Shown here in pieces: positions 35,638 to 44,769 of a stretch of 64,000 nucleotides of DNA. The position numbers were made by a program, and so were the translations under genes. The stretch's first letter is position 1; each line of letters begins with the position of its first letter. The stretch lies in contig NC_007964.1 of the NCBI RefSeq assembly GCF_000013885.1, forward strand, positions 4,140,001 through 4,204,000, read 5' to 3'. The notes under the pieces are model-generated. The model was not told the DNA's origin. It saw only the letters and a program-made list of their open reading frames with translations, and searched no databases. This stretch comes from Nitrobacter hamburgensis X14. GTDB taxonomy: Bacteria > Pseudomonadota > Alphaproteobacteria > Rhizobiales > Xanthobacteraceae.

Positions 35638-35940
35638 TCAGGCGGTCTTCGTCGTATGCATACACTTAAACTCGTTCTTGGCGGTTTCCAGACTATCGGC
35701 CGAGCCGTTGCCCCATGACGGGACCGGAAGCGGCGGGTTCGAAGCGAGGCCGCGCTTCATTACTCGCACTGCTCGTAGCAGGGACACTGGTGTGGTTGAG
35801 GGTGATGGTTGACATTCCACATCCACGCCCTGGGATGATTTCTCCTCGGCCAGCCTGATCCTGCCGAGGCTAGGGCCCTCATGGATCAAGCAATAGTCGT
35901 TTGGCATGGATTCGCCGGCAATGACGGTGAGAAGCTTCAT
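35638..35940 (-). CDS. Small conserved rhizobial protein, C-terminus altered
   Basis: 100 residues. N-terminus MKLLTVIAGESMPNDYCLIH, EGPSLGRIRLAEE, later NPPLPVPSWGNGSADSLETA and KNEFK. This is the layout of a common alphaproteobacterial small protein (a short domain with GRI-L and W-x-NPP motifs followed by the helix DLEEAKAEFK). The central insert and the final CMHTTKTA look changed, so it may be degenerate. Function unknown. Confidence 0.5.
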   Translation of the reverse strand: MKLLTVIAGESMPNDYCLIHEGPSLGRIRLAEEKSSQGVDVECQPSPSTTPVSLLRAVRVMKRGLASNPPLPVPSWGNGSADSLETAKNEFKCMHTTKTA

Positions 35941-36011
35941 CGCCAGAATCTAGGAGCAGAGGCGCGGAATAAGAGGGCCGGAAACTTTGCGGTTGAGCGC
36001 GCCGAAAGCGC

Positions 36012-36249
36012 TTATTTTGGCCGAACAGTAGGATCGCCGCCGGGGCTGCCGGGCGGCGGGATAAACCGGCGTATTGCCGCCTTCCGGGGTCGGCGCGCGG
36101 ATCTCCGGATCGACACCCAAAGGCGGGCACAGCACGCCGTCGGATTTCGCCAGCTTATCACCCAGCGGTTCCTTGCGCTCGCCCGTCGTCGTTCCGTTCG
36201 ACGTGGCCGTGTCGCAACTGGCCGAATTCGGGGCAGGAGCCGGCGACAC
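36012..36249 (-). pseudogene. Proline-rich small secreted-type protein remnant
   Basis: Two minus-strand frames combine: GERKEPLGDKLAKSDGVLCP, PPLGVDPEIRAPTPEGGNTP, then after a shift IPPPGSPGGDPTVRPK and a stop at 36012. The end pattern (KLxxSDGVxxPPxGVDP and TPVIPPPGSPGGDPxVxPK) is that of small periplasmic proteins frequent in Bradyrhizobium. The signal peptide is lost. Confidence 0.45.
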
Positions 36250-36261
36250 GCTGGCTCAGAC

Positions 36262-37364
36262 GAACTTGACGAGACTGGACGCTGGGCGCTGTTGAAACTC
36301 GTCACGGGCGGCTTGCGCATTGGCGTCTCCGCGCGGCTCGCTAAAACTGCCGCCGCTACGCTCGGAAATAAGGAAGCGCATGAGATCGAACTGCTCTGGT
36401 CGGGATTGTCTCCGCCTTACCGATCTGTTCGCCTGGCTGGAAGGGCAAGGCGACAAACCAGTCAATCGCGATCCGGTACTGTTTCGGCCGGTGATGCTGG
36501 CACATGCGATCGAGGAAACCGATTTCCATAATCTTGCGCCGGGAGATTTTATCGCCGAGTGGAAATGGGACGGCATCCGCGTACAGGCCGGCCGTGTGCG
36601 GATGCAATGAGAATGGCAACATCATTGTGCGGCTTTATTCTCGCACCGGCGAAGATATTACCAAAACCTTTCCGGACCTCTTGCCGGCGCTGCATCTGCC
36701 GGGCGCGATCGACGGCGAATTACTCGTGCTGCGCGAGGGGCGAGTGCAGAGCTTCAATGTGCTGCAGCGGCGTCTCAATTCGCAAATCCGTCACGCCGAA
36801 ACTGATGAAGGATTATCCAATCCATCTTCGCGCCTACGACCTGCTCGCCGACGAGGATGCCGATTTGCGCGAATTGCCGTATTCCGAACGCCGCAAACGA
36901 CTCGAGACTTTAATCGCGCAGCTTAACGATCCACGCATCGATCTGTCACCACATGTTTCTTTTGTGAGTTGGGATGATCTCGGTGAAACCGAAATAGGCC
37001 TTGCCGACTGGCACGAGCTGATCGCTCCCATCGTCTTTGGTCCAGACGCCGAAGGTACGAGGAACTGATTCAGATCGACCGTTTCGTCCGCCGCAACACC
37101 ACGGAAAAGTTTGGTCCTGTACGTCATGTCGTTCATGAGCCAGACAAGGGGCTTGTGCTGGAAGTGGCGTTCGAGGGACTGGCGCGGTCGCCGCGTCACA
37201 AGTCCGGCGTCGCGATGCGTTTTCCGCGCATCAACCGGCTGCGCTGGGACAAGCCGCCGGGAGAAGCCGACCGGTTGGAGACGTTGGAGCGGTTATTGAA
37301 GATTGAAACCGCAGAGGGGCCACCGAAGGGCTGGCTGGAAGACGCGCCGGAGAAGCGTGCATGA
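36262..37364 (+). pseudogene. ATP-dependent DNA ligase, several frameshifts and 5'-truncated
   Basis: Spread over all three frames are the parts of an ATP-dependent DNA ligase of the kind found beside exonuclease or helicase genes in rhizobia: LLKLVTGGLRIGVSARLAKT, FHNLAPGDFIAEWKWDGIRV with the adenylated Lys (K-W-D-G), RLYSRTGEDITKTFPDLLPA, AIDGELLVLREGRVQSFNVL, IHLRAYDLLADEDADLRELP and FGPVRHVVHEPDKGLVLEVA, ending RWDKPPGEADRLETLERLLK. Shifts lie near 36405, 36605, 36800 and 37065. It cannot make an enzyme. Confidence 0.7.
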
Positions 37365-37912
37365 TCTTCCGAAGACCGTTTGCGAGACCTCCGTCATGCG
37401 TGGATAGCCCAGCTGTCGCCCATCCAGACGGCTTTTATCCACCCGCATCGACGGCATGCCGCTCTTTTGTGGCCCTACTTTGTCATTGTCATGCACATTC
37501 TGCGCTAAACGAATATGTCGACTGCTTATGCGGCGCTACAATCAGGATGAGAATGCACCGCCGTGAATGCGCAACGAATTGTGACAATTCAATCGGGCAC
37601 ACGCGAGTCTAAGGCCTTGATCTTATTGGTGTGATACGGGACCGCCAATCGGCGTCCAAACCACGCCGAAGCATAGCATTCGACCGCTTCTCCGTCAGGG
37701 CGTGTATAATGGTTTGATCCGTCACCTAAAGGTGAAAGGAAACGACACGCCGCGGTGTTCCTGTGGCTGGTAAATCTGGATGAACCCTGATTACCGTTGA
37801 ACGCACCCGGATTTGCAGTTCCTTTCCGGACGAGGACGGCGGCGCAACTAAATCTATGCTATTAAGTTAATTGCTCCGAGCCGCAAATATCGCGCTCAAT
37901 GAAGGGTCTCCC
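37365..37912. other. No gene; contains a degenerate repeat copy
   Basis: 37601-37672 resembles the 22733-22855 repeat (GCGAGTCTAAGG, TCTTATTGGTGTGATACGGG, CAATCGGCGTCCAAACCACG). The rest shows only short frames without ribosome sites. Confidence 0.45.
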
Positions 37913-38077
37913 ATGAACACGCTTCCAGAGCGTTTTGAACAGGGCAAACGAGTTTCAACCAAAGGCATCCCGGCGGACGCAAATTCTCGCACGGCTGGTT
38001 CAGGCGAACACGCGCCATGGAAGAATGGGTGCGAACTAATCGCGGGCGAAAACGAAGTAGGCGAAAGGGAGGGATAG
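37913..38077 (+). CDS. Small RMF-like hypothetical protein
   Basis: 54 residues: MNTLPERFEQGKRVSTKGIP, then ADANSRTAGSGEHAPWKNGC. The order F-x-x-G-K, G-x-P-A-x-A-N, W-x-x-G resembles ribosome-modulation-factor-like short proteins, an inference from pattern only. It ends just before the next gene, whose ribosome site it carries, so they form a small operon. GGGTCTCCC precedes the ATG. Confidence 0.5.
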   Translation: MNTLPERFEQGKRVSTKGIPADANSRTAGSGEHAPWKNGCELIAGENEVGEREG

Positions 38078-38079
38078 CC

Positions 38080-38391
38080 TTGACTGAGCCCCTCGTTGTC
38101 CGAATCCCTCACCGCCTTGGCAGACAAGAAGCTGTGCGCCGGCTAAAGATGGGGCTCGAACGCGCGCGCGGTCAGTACAGCAGATTGATTCAGGTGAATG
38201 AAGAAATCTGGAGCGGAGACCGCCTAGTATTTGCTGTGCTCGCTATGAAGCAGCCCGTGGCCGGGCTCATCGATGTTTTCGACGATCACGTCCGTATCGA
38301 GGTCACACTTCCTTGGCTGCTCAATCGTATCGCCCGCGGACTCCAAGCCACCATCCGGAAACAAGGCACATTGATGCTGACAAAGAAATGA
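38080..38391 (+). CDS. Polyhydroxyalkanoic acid system family protein
   Basis: 103 residues from a TTG that follows GGGAGGG at the proper distance. The chain LTEPLVVRIPHRLGRQEAVR, RRLKMGLERARGQYSRLIQV and GLIDVFDDHVRIEVTLPWLL matches the small family annotated as PHA-system or PHA-granule-associated. It is a single alpha/beta domain. Its role in granule formation is by family association only. The longer frame from 38017 would overlap the gene before it. Confidence 0.7.
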   Translation: MTEPLVVRIPHRLGRQEAVRRLKMGLERARGQYSRLIQVNEEIWSGDRLVFAVLAMKQPVAGLIDVFDDHVRIEVTLPWLLNRIARGLQATIRKQGTLMLTKK

Positions 38392-39013
38392 GCCGTCTCC
38401 CAGCCAAGCTCTTTGAACTTGCGGCAGGGTACGAAGCAAGCTTAATATCGCAGCGCCTTCTCATGAGTGTGAATGAGGGGATACCTGAGCGCACAAATAT
38501 CAAATGTCCATTGTCCCCGGAGAGCCACGCCACCACCCGCTCGGTGCCGCTGCAGAGCTTGGGAGCAACGCTTTCGGCTAGGGGCGCCATTTGGGCAATT
38601 CGCATCGGCTTTCCACAATACGCATGGAAGACTTCCGAATCCAAACTGGTCAGGCCACCGGTCTTTCGTATACGGCCGCGCCTTTCCACATTGCCGCCTT
38701 CCCGTCGGTAAGCACGACGGCTTCGCGGATCAATTCGGATTGCGCCGCTCCGTATCCATCGCATGCGGATATCGTCGGGGACCTCGTCGATTTTTCTGGC
38801 GGGAGTGGGGAGTGGTAAGGCTGTGTACGACCCGCGTCGGGTTGCGCCGATCCGGGAACACCCGGGCCAACTTGTCGGCCAAACCGAGATGCTGCTCGGT
38901 GATCGCCAGAAGCATCACGCCGCCGTTCGAAGTCAGGCCCCCTGCCATCCAAGATAGCTATAACTTTCTGAGCCAGATCAAATAGGCAAGGAGGCGGCCG
39001 GATAGGGTGCACC
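38392..39013. other. Mostly debris, includes an IS1380-like fragment
   Basis: Apart from the IS1380-type piece at 38790-38948, the frames here (38313-38711 plus, 38321-38764 minus) mix protein-like and random text. A minus-strand stretch near 38650-38740 (LIREAVVLTDGKAAMWKGAA) may be a remnant. No gene is supported. Confidence 0.4.
38790..38948 (-). pseudogene. IS1380-family transposase N-terminal remnant
   Basis: MAGGLTSNGGVMLLAITEQH followed by LGLADKLARVFPDRRNPTRV and VHSLTT fits the start of IS1380 transposases (L-x-S-D-G-G-x-x-L-L, then D-P-R-x-P-x-R-V-x-H). The core is missing. Confidence 0.5.
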
Positions 39014-39040
39014 ATGGCAATGACCGTAAAAGGGCAAATC

Positions 39041-39465
39041 ATGACCGCGACCACAGAAACCAAAATCTGGACCGGGGAACCCGCGATGGGCGGCAAGCGC
39101 AACGCCTGGGCCGCGGTGAGGCGCGGCTTTTTCAGCCGCTGCCCGAGATGCGGCGAAGGGAAGCTCTTTCGCGCCTTTCTCAAAACCGCCGACAATTGTT
39201 CCGAATGCGGGCTAGACTTCAAGCCGCACCGCGCTGACGACCTGCCCGCCTATCTCGTCATCGTCGTCGTCGGCCACGTCGTGGGCTGGCGCTGATGATC
39301 GAGAAAGGGTTTTCGCCGCCGCTGGTCCTTCAGTGGGCGATCTATCTGCCGATGACGCTGTTCATGGCCTTATTTCTGATTCAGCCGATCAAGGGCGGAG
39401 TGGTTGGCCTCCAATGGGCCCTCCGTATGCACGGTTTTGACGAGAGTTTTGTCGACCATGTTTGA
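39041..39465 (+). pseudogene. DUF983 membrane protein with one frameshift
   Basis: MTATTETKIWTGEPAMGGKR, AWAAVRRGFFSRCPRCGEGK, then CSECGLDFKPHRADDLPAYL (two C-x-x-C pairs) and LVIVVVGHVV. After a shift near 39285 it continues LALMIEKGFSPPLVLQWAIY, MTLFMALFLIQPIKGG and GLQWALRMHGFDE to 39465. This is a DUF983 protein, usually found between cytochrome oxidase subunit III and SURF1 genes. One base appears lost. An upstream ATG at 39014 is possible. Confidence 0.7.
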
Positions 39466-39486
39466 CGCGAATGCGTGGTGGCTGAA

Positions 39487-39575
39487 ATGAACTGGTCGCG
39501 CTGCGCAGAAAGATTTTATGGGGTCTGGCGCTGGGCGCGCTAACTCTTTCCCTGATGAGCCAGACCCTCCCTTCT
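39487..39575 (+). other. Probable SURF1 5' fragment ending in an IS3-end scar
   Basis: Directly after DUF983 one frame reads LVALRRKILWGLALGALTLS, the look of a SURF1 N-terminal anchor, as expected from cytochrome-oxidase gene order. It stops at 39541, where ACTCTTTCCCTGATGAGCCA matches the end of the IS3 element at 62094-62120. So an IS3-type event probably removed SURF1. Confidence 0.35.
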
Positions 39576-39679
39576 CTCTGACGACGTCACCTTATCGAAC
39601 GAAGAAATGGTCCTCGCTTAAGGCCTGGGGAATCAAACTCGCAAATCAGATCGGCAGCATCGTAAAGCCATATCAAGCC

Positions 39680-41242
39680 ATGATGATCAACTGGTTCAAA
39701 GCTCCGACCAACCCGCGCCGCGCTTGGCTTTATTTTCTGATGTTCGGTGGGGCTTACTCGGTACTCTGCATTTTCGGTGCCCTCACGGCCAACGATAAGA
39801 TCTTGTCGCTGATCTGGCCCGCCAACCCGTTTATGCTTGGTATGCTCGTGCGCTTTCCTGTATTGGCGCTTCCCCTGGGCTGGGTCGCTTGTCTTGCCGG
39901 ATTCGCGATTGCGGTCCCGATTATCGGTTGCGGGCTTATGACAGGCGCGGGTCTGGCCGCATATAATTTCGGTGTCGTGGTCATTGGCTATGTCTTGCTA
40001 TCCAGGCTCGATCGGATTGACCAGCGTCTCCAGCGCCTGACTTCGGTTTTCTACCTGCTCTTTGCGGTGGGCGCCGCGTCCATATTCGCCGGCATCGTTG
40101 GCTCGCTCCTGATCGGTCCTTTATTCCACGATCCGGTAGCCGTAAGCTCATTTCGGTACTGGTTTTCCGTCGAGCTTTTGAACCAGTTGGCTTTTTTGCC
40201 GATAATCCTATCCTACCCGGAAGGTCGCAAATGGGGGCGGCAGCAACTGCCGCAGCCGACCTTTCACGACCAAGCGCCGATTATTGTGTTGGTGCTCTCG
40301 GCCGTCACGGGAATCTTCTTCGGAGGAGTGGGGGCTCTCGCTTTCCCTGTACCGGCCCTTCTCTGGTGCGCAATTTCCTATCGCGTCTTTCTGACGGCCT
40401 TACTGACCTTCGTATTCTGCATATGGGGGATCATGGCGACAACGTTGGGCTACGTTGACGCATCGCATGTCGATCAATCGCTCGTGCTGTCGATCAGCAT
40501 GGGGGCTGCACTGATCTCTCTGGGCCCGCTCATCATCTCCACGACCACTGCGACCAGAAATGAAATCCTTGACCAGCTAAGGCACCTCGCGGCCGAGCGT
40601 GAGCTTGTGGCCAATGAACTCGATCATCGGATCAAGAACCTGTTCGCGCTCGTCAACGGGCTGATCAGCCTATCGGTCCGTGGCAAACCCGAGATGAAAC
40701 CGCTGGCAGACACACTGAGAAGCCGGCTCGTGGCATTACACCATGCGCATGGTCTTGTTCGCATTCGCACCGGGAGCGCGTCGTCGGGCCCTCCCGGGGG
40801 ATTCGCTTCACTGAAGGAGCTCATCGGCACCCTGCTTCGGCCTTATGAGGGTGCTGAAGACAAACACGTCGTCGTCGATGGCGATGACGTGTTCATCGAT
40901 GGTGGGATCGTTACGTCGCTGGCTCTCGTTTTCCACGAACTGGCGACAAATTCGACCAAGCATGGCGCGTTGAGTGATCTGGACGGCGCCTTGGGCGTCC
41001 GTATCAGCCGCGACATTGACGACCTGCATGTCATGTGGACTGAGAGGGCCCCCGTGACGACAGACTATTCTGATGCTGCGGACAGTGGCTTTGGTTCGAA
41101 GCTTCTGGATCTTACAATCAACGAACAATTGCAAGGAAGCTATGTCCGCACCTGGACAGTAGGCGGCATGGACATCGAGATCATTCTGCCGCGCAAACTG
41201 TTTAGCGACATCCCATCCAATCCCTCCATCTTGTCGTCGTAG
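39680..41242 (+). CDS. MASE1-like membrane sensor with HWE-type histidine kinase
   Basis: About 520 residues. The N-terminal half has seven to eight membrane spans of MASE1 type (AWLYFLMFGGAYSVLCIFGA, LIWPANPFMLGMLVRFPVLA). The kinase half has the HWE/HisKA_2 phospho-site NELDHRIKNLFALVNGLISL, the N-box FHELATNSTKHGAL and a G-box (SGFGSKLLDLTINEQLQGSY). It senses an unknown signal at the membrane; no receiver gene is adjacent. The ATG at 39680 is used because the longer start (39518) runs through an IS3-end scar; neither has a good ribosome site. Confidence 0.82.
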   Translation: MMINWFKAPTNPRRAWLYFLMFGGAYSVLCIFGALTANDKILSLIWPANPFMLGMLVRFPVLALPLGWVACLAGFAIAVPIIGCGLMTGAGLAAYNFGVVVIGYVLLSRLDRIDQRLQRLTSVFYLLFAVGAASIFAGIVGSLLIGPLFHDPVAVSSFRYWFSVELLNQLAFLPIILSYPEGRKWGRQQLPQPTFHDQAPIIVLVLSAVTGIFFGGVGALAFPVPALLWCAISYRVFLTALLTFVFCIWGIMATTLGYVDASHVDQSLVLSISMGAALISLGPLIISTTTATRNEILDQLRHLAAERELVANELDHRIKNLFALVNGLISLSVRGKPEMKPLADTLRSRLVALHHAHGLVRIRTGSASSGPPGGFASLKELIGTLLRPYEGAEDKHVVVDGDDVFIDGGIVTSLALVFHELATNSTKHGALSDLDGALGVRISRDIDDLHVMWTERAPVTTDYSDAADSGFGSKLLDLTINEQLQGSYVRTWTVGGMDIEIILPRKLFSDIPSNPSILSS

Positions 41243-41317
41243 ATCAGCGCTAACCGCACATGACTGCCGCAACCTTGGGTCGGAGCTATGCGGGATTTTG
41301 GGTGACGAGATTGATCA

Positions 41318-41890
41318 GGCGGCGTAGTGAACCGGCATTTCAGTGACCTCGATTCCGTTTTTGAATTTGACGCCTTGAACGACCTTTCGCAACTGGTTCT
41401 CGCCGTTCAATCGGCGCCATGTTTTCGCGGCGGCATTGCGCGGATACGCTCTCGATCGGGTCCGACGTGCGCAGATGGTCCCAGTGCTCGGCAGGGAAGT
41501 CGAAGAAGGCAAGCAGAGTTTCCCGGTCCTTCGTCAGGCAGACAACCGCCTTGTCGTACTTGGCGCCATATTTTTCGGCGAATACGTCGATCGCGACCTC
41601 GGCTGCCGCGCGGGTCGGCGCGCCGTAAATCTCACGAAGGTCTTCCTTCATGTTGACCTGGACTGAGAGCGCAACCTTGTTCAGCACGGTGGCCGTCTTG
41701 TGAACCCAACAGCGCTGGTGCCTGGTGCTCGGAAAGGCCTCCTCGATCGCCCTCCAGAAGCCGAGCGCACCGTCGCCGACCGCGAGGACCGGCGCGATCT
41801 CGATCCCACGCTGCTTGATGTCGATGAGCAGCTCACGCCAGCTCTGCGCGCTTTCAATGCCACGCGCGAACAGGTAATGCAGGAATTTCC
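41318..41890 (-). pseudogene. IS256-family transposase C-terminal remnant
   Basis: In broken minus-strand frames: GIEIAPVLAVGDGALGFWRA, EEAFPSTRHQRCWVHKTATV, LNKVALSVQVNMKEDLREIY, YDKAVVCLTKDRETLLAFFD, DHLRTSDPIESVSA and the end KTWRRLNGENQLRKVVQGVK. The W-V-H-K and D-H-x-x-T/R-S-x-P-I-E motifs are typical of IS256. The first half is absent and the frame is interrupted near 41440 and 41690. Confidence 0.75.
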
Positions 41891-42327
41891 GGAGCCGCCA
41901 TTGCGTGCCATCGCGATCGACAACAGCGCCGCGACCATAGAAAAACTTGTCGAGATCGATTCCCGAGCCATAGGCGTCTCGCGGGAAGCATTACCGCTAT
42001 TTGCTCAACGACCCGGCGACCACGGGGGTTTTGTTATGCGCTGGCAACGACTGCGTCGGCTACAGCTATATCGGCTCCAACGGACACATCGGTCTCCTCG
42101 CGATCACGCGACCTGACATCCTTCGTGATGCTTTTACGACAGAACTGAAGCTGGCGGCAGATGGTTCTGCTGAGAAGATATTGGCGTTCCTGCCCGGCAC
42201 ATGCGACAGCGCCTTAAGCCTTGCGGTCAATCAAGGCATGCAGATCACTTTTCCAATGCTACTGATGGCATTGCCGGGCTATGGCGGTTGGACGCAGTAT
42301 CTGCCGCGAAATCCAGGCTTTATGTGA
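41882..42327 (+). pseudogene. GNAT acetyltransferase, 5'-truncated and frameshifted
   Basis: PEPPLRAIAIDNSAATIEKL and VEIDSRAIGVSRE, then after a shift near 41990 HYRYLLNDPATTGVLLCAGN, DCVGYSYIGSNGHIGLLAIT and GTCDSALSLAVNQGMQITFP, ending YGGWTQYLPRNPGFM. The second half is the C-terminal part of an Acetyltransf-type protein. The IS256 remnant cuts its front. Confidence 0.6.
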
Positions 42328-42487
42328 TCAGTCATCTGCTGGTGGCGAGAGGTGTTGCGGCCACCGTGCATGCGTCGGGTCGACTCCCATCATCTGCAAA
42401 GCCAGCACTACCAAAGTTATCCGTGGCCACCTTGAGACAACCGTGCGACGCTACGTATGCACACGCTGTCGTTGAAGGACCTGCCAA

Positions 42488-42805
42488 ATGACGGTTTCAT
42501 TGAGTTCGCGTATCAAACGGTTCAAGGAGGGAAAAGCACTCCGACGCAAGACGCCGCGTGAAGCACATGCAGAATTGGCGGGATCACCGTCGCGCAACGT
42601 CGTTGCAATCCTCGCCGAGAGCGATCCCGATCGGGTCCCGGAGCTTGTCCCTGAGCGCTATGCGCGAATGTCGCTTAATCCGCTTGCATTTCTGCGCGGG
42701 GCAGCCGCCGTCATGGCGACAGACCTTGCCACTCAACCGACGGCTGGAATTTCAGTCCAGGCCGGCGGCGACAGCCATTTGATGAACTTTGGCGCCTTCG
42801 TACCC
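42488..42805 (+). pseudogene. DUF2252 protein, N-terminal piece only
   Basis: MTVSLSSRIKRFKEGKALRR, then RVPELVPERYARMSLNPLAF, LRGAAAVMATDLATQPTAGI and VQAGGDSHLMNFGAF match the beginning of DUF2252 (kinase-like fold, usually about 450 residues). Homology stops sharply near 42805, where a minus-strand secreted-protein gene joins tail to tail. So a rearrangement breakpoint lies there. Confidence 0.65.
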
Positions 42806-43176
42806 GCTCCACCTCGCGGAGCGCCGCTGCAATTGCGGTGGCGCCAGCATTGTCGCTGCCGCCGCCGCGACGGCCAGTTTGGGTGCTTATCAAAGAAGAG
42901 ATAAACGGCGGCAATCTTGCCGTCCCGGACGGCACCGCCACGGGCGCGCGCAACGGTACTGAAGCTTCCTCCCGTTGCCCCGGTCACTGCCTGGCCAGAC
43001 GGCACGATTGCGCCGGTCGCACTGCTCACCGCGTTGGACGGAGAGTTGACCTGTGCGCCGGTTTGAGCACTGACCTGGGGTGACAGCTGCGTGTTTACCG
43101 GCGAATTCACCTGCGCGCGAGCGGTGGCAGACACGCCAAGCCACAGGGTGACCGCAAAGATGAGCATTCGTTTCAT
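42806..43176 (-). CDS. Secreted Gln/Val/Ser-rich hypothetical protein, 3' end altered
   Basis: A clear signal peptide (MKRMLIFAVTLWLGVSATAR, then AQVNSPVNTQLS) leads to low-complexity text with two VNSP repeats (QVNSPVNTQ, QVNSPSNAV) and GAIVPSGQAVTGATGG. GCAAGACAGGAGGGCGCG is the ribosome-site region. The last part reads into the inverted DUF2252 fragment (the frame continues to 42733), so the native C-terminus is lost. Function unknown. Confidence 0.5.
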
Positions 43177-43480
43177 CGCGCCCTCCTGTCTTGCCGAAGC
43201 GACGATGAGGTCGTGACACGGCTTTCTTCAAACGCCTCCGACCAGAGGGGTTCCTGGGACCGCGCCTCAGTGTGCTCCTTCGGCCAATCAGAGGCCATTG
43301 CGACTGCCTCTGCTGATCGGCTGATCGTGTGCGCAGCCTTCGATCGAACATTGCAAGGCCTTACCGAGATCGTGAGCCTCTTGGATATCGGCGCAGCGTG
43401 AGCCGACTGAGCCCGCTCCGTTTCCGCCCGCCGCACTGTCGTTCCACGAAAGCGTGAAGCCGACAGAACCACCGGCGACA
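43177..43480. other. No supported gene
   Basis: The plus-strand frame 43213-43401 (VCSFGQSEAIATASADRLIV followed by CAAFDRTLQGLTEIVSLLDI) looks somewhat protein-like but has no start with a ribosome site. The minus strand holds only the run-on of the deaminase remnant. Confidence 0.35.
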
Positions 43481-43499
43481 ACGCGGTACCGAGAATAGA

Positions 43500-43760
43500 A
43501 GGCGTGGGTTCGACCGTCGAATAGAGTGTGCAGTCATCGAGCGAGCTGGTGCGCATGCTGGGCCGCCGACAACGCGACCGTGTCGGCATGTGTCACGTCG
43601 CACCATATCGGAGGCTTCACAAATGAACTTGCCACGCCGGCCCACGACGGCGGCAAACGGATATTCCGACCGGCCAGATCTGGCAAGCGCGATACAGCGG
43701 CGCATCAACTGCAGATCGGACGCCTGGGGATCCGGATGGTTCACGTGGCAAGCACCATCA
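43500..43760 (-). pseudogene. Nucleoside deaminase (CMP/dCMP type) remnant
   Basis: Minus-strand frames give LMRRCIALARSGRSEYPFAA, VVGRRGKFICEASDMVRRDT and then, shifted, CTLYSTVEPTPSILG. This is the start and the zinc-site region of cytidine/guanine-type deaminases (usually T-x-x-P-C-x-x-C), but the H-A-E motif and the P-C-x-x-C cysteines are lost. Not functional. Confidence 0.55.
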
Positions 43761-44156
43761 ATCAATCTATGCCGTTCGCATTCAAAGCGCGCAAGAAGCC
43801 CGCCCGACCCGATTACCAAGCCTACCTCCGATTGCGCTCTGGCATTTTTCGCTCCTTCAACTGTGTTTCCGCTTTCGACTCTTTCCAGGCCTCTCGACCA
43901 AGCGCCGCACCGCGGCACGTCAGTCCGACACTGGTATCGGTCCATCGGTTTGCAGGCGGCCCGGCCCGAAGAACTTTCATCGATGACTTCAATAAGATGT
44001 CCGGCCAGCCACCGATTTGAATGACACGCAGTTGAGCCTCCGGCTTTCGTTGGACTCAACCGGCTTCAGCGAACGCGACGCTTCGCCGGGTGATTTGAGC
44101 GCGCTGGGGGGCAAGACCGTGGCCCGTCCCCCATGCAACGTCTTTCTAGAGGAACC

Positions 44157-44213
44157 CATGGCAAAGCTCGAAGACGGACTCATTGTTGAGACTGCAAGAG
44201 AAGCGCGAGAAGC
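44157..44213 (+). pseudogene. Small membrane protein gene interrupted by IS66
   Basis: MAKLEDGLIVETAREAREA is cut by the IS66 element one base into the codon after GAA. Removing the element and one 8-bp duplication restores AREAERG, matching the AERG of the relative at 33542. The remainder lies at 46809 onward, where another frame (VVYIVYFGA) resembles the VVYILYFAT membrane end, suggesting a further indel. Confidence 0.6.
44206..44213 (+). repeat. Left 8-bp target duplication of IS66 (CGAGAAGC)
   Basis: CGAGAAGC is repeated exactly at 46801-46808. Eight-base duplications are the rule for IS66 elements. Confidence 0.9.
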
Positions 44214-44263
44214 GTAAGCGCGAATTTCTCGGCACCTTTTGCTGTTGAGTGCTGTGATGCATG

Positions 44264-44291
44264 AGGTGTCCACCAAAATAGGTGGACACCT
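44264..44291 (+). promoter_or_regulatory. Strong hairpin in the IS66 leader
   Basis: AGGTGTCCACC-AAAATA-GGTGGACACCT is a perfect 11-bp stem ending 4 bases before the tnpA ATG. It would hide the start region, or shield it from transcripts entering from outside, a common self-limiting feature of insertion sequences. Confidence 0.7.
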
Positions 44292-44295
44292 TGTG

Positions 44296-44769
44296 ATGGA
44301 AGACGATGATCAGAAACTGCGGGTAAGGCTTGTTGGTCGGAACGGGCGACGCCGTTACGACCCCGCATCGAAGGACCGTCTTGTCGCGGCCTGCCTTGAG
44401 CCTGGCGTGTCGGTATCGAGGCTTGCGCTCGAACATGGGGTCAATGCGAACCTTCTTCGGAAGTGGATAAAGAAACGCACGGAGACCCAGTCCCTCCCGC
44501 CGTCCTCATCACCGGCGTTTATCCCGGTTCAGATTGAAAGCACGTCCGATCGGGCCTTGCTGCGACAGAGCAGCATGGCTGCGATGGATTTGCCGGGAGC
44601 TTGCGATGGAGTGCGTGGGTCGGCATCGAAAAGGGCTGCGCCGTTTTCCTCTCCAGCGAAGGTGAGCGCGTCACTGCCGAACGGCGTGAAGTTGACGCTG
44701 GAGTGCGGTGATGTGGATGCATTGACGGCGATCATCGGAGCGCTGGGTCATGTTCAGACTGGGCGCTGA
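44296..44769 (+). CDS. tnpA: IS66 TnpA (helix-turn-helix accessory protein)
   Basis: About 157 residues from the ATG at 44296. The helix-turn-helix is DRLVAACLEPGVSVSRLALE followed by HGVNANLLRKWIKK, the family motif. The longer TTG start at 44239 would run through the hairpin and is rejected. It overlaps tnpB by 20 bp, as usual. TnpA is needed for IS66 movement, but its exact role is unclear. Confidence 0.88.
   Translation: MEDDDQKLRVRLVGRNGRRRYDPASKDRLVAACLEPGVSVSRLALEHGVNANLLRKWIKKRTETQSLPPSSSPAFIPVQIESTSDRALLRQSSMAAMDLPGACDGVRGSASKRAAPFSSPAKVSASLPNGVKLTLECGDVDALTAIIGALGHVQTGR

Noticed and set aside
43361..44059. 232-codon minus-strand frame as a single protein
   Set aside because: Only a short stretch is deaminase-like; the rest is run-through text.
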